A DNA stretch of 64,000 nt from Gnetum montanum (taxonomy: Eukaryota; Streptophyta; Gnetopsida; Gnetales; Gnetaceae), in NCBI GenBank assembly GCA_015680685.1, contig MNCI01026314.1, positions 1-64,000 of the forward strand. Direction: 5' to 3'. Shown here piece by piece: positions 57,001 to 64,000 of this stretch (its first letter is position 1; each line of letters begins with the position of its first letter). A model generated the notes under the pieces. That model was not told the DNA's origin, ran no database searches, and was given only the letters and a program-made list of their open reading frames with translations. The position numbers and the translations under genes are program-made.

Positions 57001-58112
57001 TTGTTCTTACCTCTTGTTGCTACTATTGTAGGTGCTGCTTATAGAGTTTGCACATGCATTCAATGGTAGCGTGGGACTTTGGTGTTGTTTCATGAGTGGG
57101 TGGTGAAGGTGGTGGTTACTTCTTTTCCTAGATCACCTTCGTAGGCACTTTGTCTTTCATCATCTCTGCCCAAGAAGTAGTTGAGCACGATGGACTATGT
57201 CATTGGTGTAGCAGGCTATGCCTCCCATTTTGCACAATTTTTTGATAAGGTATGGAAAGGGGAGTGCCTTCTTTCCACATTTGTTCTCTTTGAAGCATTT
57301 TCCTATCTCTAGATAGATTAACTGTGGAAGGCTAATGGGGAATTTTCTGCTTAGAGCAATGCATGCATAAGCGAAGAAGGCTATGACCTTGTTGGGCCTC
57401 ATCATTGGATTGAGGTGAAAAGCTGCAATTTTGAAATAGGCACATTCTGTTGTTGTGAGCACACCAAACTCCTTATAGTCCATTCCATAGCACCGTTATG
57501 TCCATTCTTTCTTAATGCCTAGATCTGCCTACATCGGAATTTCAGCTACAGTGGCCTCAATTTCAGGCAACCCAAGGGCATCATAGATTACTTTCACTGA
57601 GTAGGACATAGTTACATCCTTGATGTTAACTATGACATTGGCTTACTTGTTACTCCAAAAGACATATGTCTCTCCTATGTACTGTTACTCCAAAAGAGAT
57701 ATGGCTCTCCTATGTACCACTCCGTGCTGGAAGTGATGATGGGTTATATGGAAGAGTTTTGAAGTTGCATCTTGACTTCTGGAGGAGTAAACTCCAAGAA
57801 GGTTCCAAAGTTTAGGTCCTGAAGCACAGATTTTTGAACCTCCTTGGATATAATTTGCCTAAGGCAGGCCTTCGTCAAGATGACCTCAAGGTTTAGTCTT
57901 GGCACAGGAGCCTGATCTCAGTGGGATTGTTGAGTTGTGGTCACTTTGGGAATCTATCTAACAAACTCCACGTTGGGCACCTCCCGAAGAGGTCTCATTG
58001 CATGGGTTTTAGCTACTTGCTCCTGAGGTTGTTCTTGGCCCCTTCTAGTTTTTGGTCGTTTGTCTCTCGGTTGGGATGATTCTCCTTGTGGATGTTTTTC
58101 CTTTGGTGCCAT
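54022..58112 (-). pseudogene. third ORF (env position) of element D
   Basis: Minus-strand start ATGGCACCAAAGG at 58112 gives MAPKEKHPQGESSQPRDK. The sequence continues LNFGTFLEFTPPEVKMQLQ, EWYIGEPYLFW and, at 57160-57483, YFKIAAFHLNPMM, LPQLIYLEIGKCFKENKCGK and ALPFPYLIKKLCK. A coiled-coil-like segment, SSYFLYKIEFKHHKETKQ and KNLAKRINDYHELQN (55511-55717), matches A closely. It ends PPPPRIV, stop at 54022. Removing the 1205-base solo LTR and one 5-base duplication leaves about 2.88 kb, matching A (2.86 kb). Several TAG/TGA stops are present. Confidence 0.7.
54214..55418. repeat. 1205-bp solo LTR inside the third ORF of element D, TSD GTTAC
   Basis: It starts TGTTGATGTC and ends GCATCAATA (TG...TA ends, inverted TGTTGATG/CATCAATA). 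Perfect GTTAC duplications lie at 54209-54213 and 55419-55423. The flanks join in register with the uninterrupted ORF of element A (GGCAAAGC|TGCGTAGACTATC). It contains CTATAAAAC near 54580, repeated GGTCATTAGTGG units (54333-54450) and duplicated GGGCTCTTTTTATCAG. No interior or pol; strand not determined with certainty, though the TATA box suggests plus. Confidence 0.85.
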
Positions 58113-58399
58113 CTATGATCACAAAAAAACCAAGGATTAACATGTAATGTGAAACTTATAACATTTAGGTACCTTATCTCGCTAACTAGTTACACTTGGC
58201 TAAGTTATGACCATGGCAGATTGAATATTTTAATATTCATTGATTATTAAGGTCACTGGAGTTTGTTGGAAGGGTTTAACTTCATAAATAATGATTTTAA
58301 TACTAGTTTATTAGTTAAAACTTTGTGGGAGTTAGAAAAATCTTGAAAGATTTTTCATCAAAAACCTAAGGTTTGTGGGCCCCACAAAGTAGAGCTTAC
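58113..58399 (-). other. putative leader intron of the third ORF (element D)
   Basis: On the minus strand: donor TTGAAG|GTAAGCTCT, branch-like GTTAATCCTTGG, a T-rich tract and acceptor GATCATAG directly before ATGGCACC. Length 287 bases. This is the best preserved of three equivalent introns, in A and C. Confidence 0.55.
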
Positions 58400-58526
58400 C
58401 TTCAATAGTTATAAGACTGAAAAATGAGGATAATGAAACAAATGATTTGAAAGTTATGGACTTTGGAAAATGCAAAAACTCCCATCTTGTTTGTGAGCAA
58501 ATGTGAAAAAATTGCTTAGTGTTCCA

Positions 58527-58625
58527 CATATATATAGAGGTTTTATATTGCGCCAACACGATCCCGTTGATGAGATCGTGTTGTCGTGGTCAACTTTGTA
58601 GATGGGATTTTGTCAATGGGGCCTG
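58527..58625 (-). promoter_or_regulatory. putative internal promoter before the third ORF (element D)
   Basis: On the minus strand, GGCCCCATTGACA (ending near 58609) is followed by an inverted repeat CAACACGAT...ATCGTGTTG (58554-58584). Then come ATATAAAA and TATATATATG (58527-58547), about 130-140 bases before the intron donor. The GGCCCCATTGACA word also occurs in the U3 of the solo LTR near 41853, and GCCCCATTGA in this element's own LTR near 53709-53718. Confidence 0.5.
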
Positions 58626-58639
58626 CGACCAAAATTTTC

Positions 58640-59578
58640 ACATTCAAAATTATCAAAGCTACGATATTGCATATCCAAATGATTGGTTGGCTACAATATC
58701 GAAACTACGATATCGCATATTCGATATTGAAGCTATGATATCACATATCCAATATCAAAGCACATGCTACTAGATTGGATTTTTGATATTGCGGGATGCA
58801 TGCCTACCTATAAATACAGCATTTGGATGCACAATCTAAATAACTTTCCTTCCATCCTTAGTTATGTTCTTATAGTTTCATTTCGTAGTTTTAGTGATAG
58901 AGTGAATACTCATAGTGTGGTGTTGAGTAGTTGTACGAAATCTTTATTCGAGTGAGGTGTACTTAAGCATAGCTCATGTCCAAAAATAAAGATCCAGATT
59001 ACTTTTCATATTGCAGAATCCACTTAGTTTTATTGTTTTATTTACCATAGTTTTTACTATTTTATTAGTTTAATTATTTACATTTCCAAGTATTTTACTT
59101 CACTTGATCATTAGTAAAGCAGAATGAGTATGACTAGTTTTGAGCATTTAAGTGTAATCGTTTGGTAATTCTAGTAATGTTATTGCTTGGTTCACCCAAT
59201 AGCATATCACTTGGCAACCCAGTAACAGTTACATGAGCCCAAAACATGTATAGTAAGCTAGGATTGGATGCTCATTGCTTTAGGCTAAAGTAAGTTTACA
59301 TTACTATCATTACTTAGATTTAGGATTAAATTTCATTCTCAATTATGTTTATTGCTAGGAGTAAAATGGGCTTAACAACATCAATTATCATATGCCTCAC
59401 TTTGTACTAAATCATATGTGACAAAACTACCACTAGTCCAAGTGAGAAGGCAACGTCGTGCAATCAAAGCTTAACAATCTAGATACCATAACTAGTCCCA
59501 TCTATGGAATTCGAACCGATTACGCATGAATACTTGTAATTCCTATGGTTGGGCATAAGGGATACCTACCACTTATCA
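58640..59578 (+). repeat. solo or truncated LTR, Athila-like family
   Basis: The U3 has at least six (C/G)(A/G)ATAT(T/C)G- or ATATC-containing repeats (58660-58800), then TATA box CCTATAAATACAGC near 58810. TTTATTCGAGTGAGGTGTACTT and later words match the LTRs of element C. It ends CCACTTATCA at 59578. No PBS follows. The left end is not certain because it abuts the internal promoter of element D, which it appears to truncate. Confidence 0.75.
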
Positions 59579-59800
59579 ACAACATTTTACTGAATGAAAA
59601 CAACAATTCCCTGTGAATATTCATGGGTCTTATGAATAAGCATGGATGCCATGCCATTCAAGGACATACAACCTATTAAAATAGCAAGGCTTTTATGCAT
59701 TCAACCACCCTCAACTGTTATTCACAGAGTTCTTTTTTTTCCCATAAAAATTATGGGTTAATTATTTTTAAGTTTTGAGGGAATTACAGTGTTGGTTTAA
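59579..59800. other. short non-coding stretch right of the LTR
   Basis: Sequence after the LTR end lacks a PBS or any repeat that I can match. Nothing is seen here. Confidence 0.4.
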
Positions 59801-59808
59801 TTTTATTT

Positions 59809-61000
59809 GTGAGGATTTGCGTGAAATTGAGGCTTCGAATTTTGTCTGTTTATGGCGGTAAGGAAATTCAGATTTTAGCTGATGAGAAATGTTTTGAATT
59901 CCTTTCAAATATGCTCGGAACTTTAAAATTGCATACGCTGTTTATAGTGGGGCTACTACCATTTCAGTTTATCATGGTCTGGTGCAGTAAAATATGTTGC
60001 CTATTTTCTGAGCTTTTCCTGTACCCGAACCTGGTGCTTAGGATATCCATAAGCTCCCAGGCACTCCGTGAGTACCGTAGGCTTAACCAGCAGCTAATAC
60101 CAGATCAAATAGAAGAATTTCATGTGGTTGAAGACTGCTTGCTAATATTAGACGGGGAAAGCAGTGTAGCTGTGTGGGTTGCAAGTTTGAATTTTATTGA
60201 TAGAATTCGAAGTAGGCTGGAAGAATCTAAAGGCCAAAGGTAAAGAACGTATGGAAATGAAAATATTGTTCAGCAAGGCCCAGGAAGCAGACTTCCACAA
60301 CAATTCATGTTTTATTTCTGAAAGGAATGTAAAGCCCTTATTAGAAGGAAATGTTAAAATTAAGTTTGATTTGCAGTATCCCTCACTCAAGATGATAGGG
60401 GTTTCTTTGCTAGCAACTCTGTTTGAAGCCTCTGCTGTCTATGAAACTTTGATTTTGAAATTAGAAGAAAAGGCGCTCAAATCGAAAATAAAGTTAAGGA
60501 TCAGAAAGACAATTTGGGGAAGTGCGTTAAAGTTGTTGAGAAAGCATGGCAGATTATGAGTGTTTCGGAGACATGAAGACCAAACGATTAAACAACGCGG
60601 CAGATGATGTGTTCAAAGTAATCAAGGAGACCAAAGGCACCTTCCAGTGGTTGTATCACGATCTTCCTCTGGCGAAAACTGAGAATGTCCGAGTTCGCTG
60701 TGCAGAATCTCAAAAGCATGGTTGAAAAGGAAGTTGAGAAAAGCTGCCGTAATGATGAATTTGATTGTATAAACTGGAATCATGCAGTTTCTGGGGCACA
60801 TTTGCAGAGTATATGCAACAGGATTCTAATAGACCAAGCCACTGACCTTGAAGAAATTGAGCAGATTACAGGTTTCTTTGAAAATCTTGAAAGATTACTT
60901 GCATCAGCATGGCATTCTAAAAACTTTTGATTGCGTCAAACAGTTTATTGGAGAAGTGCGGCGACTGCAGGAATCTGGATGAAAGTCAAATAATCAACAT
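59809..61000 (+). pseudogene. gene-like region with frameshifts, family not recognised
   Basis: Adjacent open pieces lie at 59809-60243 (144 codons), 60197-60559 (120 codons), about 60563-60720 in a third phase, and 60685-60930 (81 codons). They follow one another on the plus strand with frame changes. The pieces read like one protein: ALREYRRLNQQLIPDQIEEF, then NVKPLLEGNVKIKFDLQYPS, KRLNNAADDVFKVIKETKG, CINWNHAVSGAHLQSICNR and DLEEIEQITGFFENLERL, then DCVKQFIGEVRRLQESG. The composition is that of a helical host protein, unlike the retroelements nearby. It may be a pseudogene or contain introns I cannot place. I do not recognise the family. Confidence 0.4.
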
Positions 61001-63250
61001 GTGTGGTGCTATGGCTATGGTTTTCGGAATTCTCGAGGGGGTGTTAAAAACCAATAAATTGTTCATATCATATGCAATATTATAGAGAAAATTCAAACAG
61101 TTTTCCTTACCATTCTTATGGTCTTGCGCTTCTACATGGTTGTGGTCATTGATTACTTTGCACTCTGTTCGTAAGAGACTTCTGTTTACCAGATTACTAA
61201 GTCTGCTTCTTTATGTAAATATATTCAAATAGACAGGCTTCTCTTGTTTTATGAATTGTCCGACGCTTATTTTGCTCGCCTTCTCTACAGCGTTTCTACT
61301 GTTATCTGTAACACTTTTCTATTTTAAACTTGCTGCTTTCTGTTGCCTTCCGTTTTCTGATGCATAAAGGAAAATGATACTAAAGTTTATTACCGATTTT
61401 GATTTTTGCTGCTTCTTTCCTGCATTGGAGTTCTGTTCTTGGATCAAACTATTCTGAGCTTTAAAAAAAATATTGTATTTCATCAATGACTGTAAATAAA
61501 CTTCTAGTATAATTCCAAAGATTGAACTTCTTATTTCTATTTCAGAAGCTTCCTTTAATCTGGTTTGTGGAATACTATAGAAACTAAAGCAGTTCTAATC
61601 AATTAAGTTTTCAAACCTACAAAAAAACTATGAAAGATAAACTCTGAAGCACTCTTGTTTACTGGGATTATTTTAGTCAATAAATATAATTAAATTTTAG
61701 AATTAATATAATAAAAATAATGCTTTGTATGCTTGGATTCAGGGTAAGAGATGCAGAGTTTTTGAATTAAATCCAAAAGCCCAACCGTACAAGATAATTA
61801 AAAAAATACCTCTGTAGAGAAGTTACAAGTCAAATGGTATGGTTATTAGAGTTAAAAAAAATGTATCAATAAGAGAATTAATTGTACATAGTAGTTAATG
61901 ATTACTAAAGAATGAACGACCTGTACATAGTAGTTAATGATTACCACAGAGCCTTACTAAAGAATGAATGAGGTCAAAGGCAGAAGTGTATTAGAGGTAT
62001 TTTTATAAAAAGTAAAGGTAAAAGAATGAATGAGGTCAAAGGCAGAAGTGTATTAGAGGTATTTTTATAAAAAGTAAAGCATACCTCACTTGGTTAGTTA
62101 GAGCATGTGATTTATGCTTATGAAATTAATAAGTTAAATTCTGTGGTAATGTTGAGACACATGCCACTTTTGTAAAAATAGGCATTGAAGCATAGTGTCA
62201 GGTAAACAGCTGAATATAAAAATTATTGTAAATTCATTTGCCTAGTGTGGTATTGAGTAAAAAGTTGAATATAAACAATTGGTGTCAGTTAGATAAAAAC
62301 GTGTCATATATTCATTTGCCTACATTAACATGTTAACCCATATTGATAAGGTAAAGTCACCATGATAATGGGGTGTCGGAACTGAAACTAGATGATTATA
62401 TGTAAACTAGGAATTGAAACTAGATGATTATTATAAACTAGGATATATAGCCAACATAATACTTTGTAGACCTAAAGCAAAATACAAAAGTGGGCTATAT
62501 TAGTATACCCCTTGAAATTAAACTTGTGTCTTCCAAACCACAGACTGTATGTGCAAACCAACTGAAAATGCCTCCTTGATAAATCACTATGATAATGACA
62601 CTTCCACCATATAGCATAATTGAAACTGATTGGCTTGTAATGAGGTAACTTTCCCATGTAAAAAATCAGCATGTCAAGAAAGGTAGTCTAACATACATGC
62701 AATTTTGAACATTTCAAACATTGAGTAATCCTTGTTTCATTGTCAAAACAGTTTTAAAAGATATCCACCAAGGAAAATGCAAAACAAAAATAAGGAAAGG
62801 GATGATCCTGCAAACTAAATCTCTGGTTTTTATATTTGTCCATACAGCATTACAAAAAAATATAACTTGGTTAATCGAATTGGGTCTCATACGAGAAAGA
62901 ACAAAACTACGTTCTTGAAAATTTAATATTCATTGAAGCTGTCCTCTTAAGTCTTTAAATAAGGTAAGGTGTCCAAGCACCAGAGGCCCGTATATACCAC
63001 ATCTGTTAGAAAGCTAGTGGCAGTTTAAAAACGCAAATCATAAGAACATTGGGAATGGCCTTGAACATCCCCGCAAATGCCCAAATTTTGAAAATACCAA
63101 TACTAAGGCATAATAAGGAGAGTTAAAAGGCAGTACCTTCAGAAAATCGGTCTCTGAAATTTTGCTAATCTGCATGATAATTGGCCTTTTGCACCATCAC
63201 TGCAGCAGACTTAAATACAGGTAAGCATTAAAACAGGGACTTGTCATCAC
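61001..63250. other. AT-rich non-coding stretch
   Basis: Apart from the short tandem duplications at 61883-62079, there is no supportable gene, LTR or known repeat. Small open frames, for example at 62472-62918, have no recognisable features. Confidence 0.5.
61883..62079. repeat. short tandem duplications
   Basis: TGTACATAGTAGTTAATGATTAC occurs at 61883 and 61922 (period 39). A 62-base unit starting AGAATGAATGAGGTCAAAGG occurs at 61961 and 62023 and is nearly perfect, so this one is recent. Confidence 0.9.
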
Positions 63251-64000
63251 ACTACACTATTAAAAGTTCTGCAAATTCGTGTCGAAAAGAGCATTTCAGA
63301 TGCAAATTACAAATAACCAGGCAAGAGAAAAGAAACAACGTATTACCATCGTAGAAGGTGTGTCTCAAGGTTGTGTGCCCCACCAGAAACCAGTACATTA
63401 CGAACAAGCAGAGTATGCTCTGTTCTGCATTCCGATGTACGTCGAGACGATTGCTGCATTTCTTCGAACACATGGCGTACATTTTTTGACCAACAGCTTT
63501 CCTTTTCTAACTGATCAAACGATTATCTATGAAAACACCAGCATCGCATCCTCCCGAGACATTTGTGCAAACAACTGCCGTATTTCCGCAGGATACTCTG
63601 CAGATATTTCGCATTTTCGGTATATCGTTTCGAAAGCCGATACCCGAGAAAATCCAAAACATACAGCTAAGGCAAAGAGGACCTCAACTGATATCATATC
63701 GCCATAAGTGCTTATCAAAATGTTCTGCTGCTGCGGCCGTTAACAATCTGAATGTTGCTCAATACTTTTCACGTTTTTAACAAAACAAACATCCCTCCAA
63801 ATCGCATTCACAATCTCGTCGGAGAAAGACTAGGCAACGCACACAATGAAATACCTTGAGCCATACAGACTCGCTTCAGTTCTAAAGTCTTTAACACGGA
63901 AATTTATCGGATTAGGGAAGGAAATAAAATAAGGTTTATGTTATGCAACCTTTGGTGCTCTATAGTATTATAGCGCGGTGATTTAACTGTACAAGGTAGT
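63251..64000. other. right end, balanced base composition, no confident gene
   Basis: The composition is less AT-rich than in the preceding 2 kb. A 142-codon open frame at 63279-63707 and overlapping frames on the other strand exist, but none has a recognisable motif or splice pattern. This could be the edge of a host gene outside the window. Confidence 0.25.

Noticed and set aside
58554-58584. Inverted repeat CAACACGAT...ATCGTGTTG as a transposon end or hairpin terminator
   Set aside because: It falls in the U3-like repeat block of the internal promoter, and no matching second end or target duplication was found.
58640-59578. 5' LTR of a full element running rightwards
   Set aside because: No PBS or gag follows the TTATCA end; treated as a solo or truncated LTR.
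63279-63707. 142-codon open frame near the right end
   Set aside because: No recognisable motif, and overlapping open frames on the other strand; not enough to call a gene.
1-64000. tRNA, rRNA, CRISPR, operons or bacterial ribosome-binding sites
   Set aside because: None seen; only PBS sequences complementary to tRNA ends were found, which are retrotransposon features.

Overview
The window looks like nuclear DNA of a seed plant, most probably a conifer. It is AT-rich, has very few genes, and is packed with old, nested LTR retrotransposons. The only convincing host gene is a split terpene synthase whose C-terminus (GHVMNQ...VLFEEVPM) and class I motifs resemble the gymnosperm TPS-d type. Nothing prokaryotic, no CRISPR and no rRNA or tRNA gene was seen.

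Layout. 1-1746: fragment of a Tat-like Ty3/Gypsy element (X1) in which an archaeal-type RNase H precedes the reverse transcriptase. 1747-about 13980: Athila-like Ty3/Gypsy element 'A' (5' LTR, PBS, gag, PR-RT-RH-INT, long spacer, and a large third ORF in the env position). About 13990-15004 and 16400-17490: Ty1/Copia gag fragment on the minus strand. 15005 is a lone N separating two nearly identical 2.5-kb blocks, probably a false assembly duplication. 17491-20291: terpene synthase pseudogene on the minus strand, split in exon 1 by a small Copia-derived element. 21420-22626: two tandem-repeat families. 22627-37978: LTR element 'B' with a long non-coding interior. Its 3' LTR hosts a complete insertion of Athila-like element 'C' (29052-37803), which keeps gag and the third ORF but has no pol. 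37984-39110: the tandem array resumes. 39560-45330: Copia LTR/gag remnants, a solo LTR and an unusual acidic ORF. 45610-49265: terpene synthase gene on the minus strand with a 424-base assembly gap. 50370-52954: second Tat-like fragment (X2). 52955-about 58625: minus-strand 3' half of an Athila-like element 'D', itself carrying a 1.2-kb solo LTR. About 58640-59578: another solo LTR. 59800-61000: a decayed unknown gene-like region. 61000-64000: mostly featureless.

Most interesting signal. The three Athila-like copies A, C and D, though clearly diverged, share the same module upstream of the third ORF. It has U3-like repeats resembling the LTRs, a TATA box, a short leader, a GT...AG intron of 250-300 bases, and then an ATGGC(A/C)CC AAA start. 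The ORF encodes a roughly 920-950 codon product with a globular N-terminal part, a coiled-coil-rich C-terminal part and a proline-rich tail. This suggests a retrotransposon gene with its own internal promoter and spliced leader. Element C has lost pol yet kept gag plus this gene. All three copies carry stop codons, so this describes an ancestral design, not a working gene here.

All family assignments were made by eye from motifs; no database search was possible.
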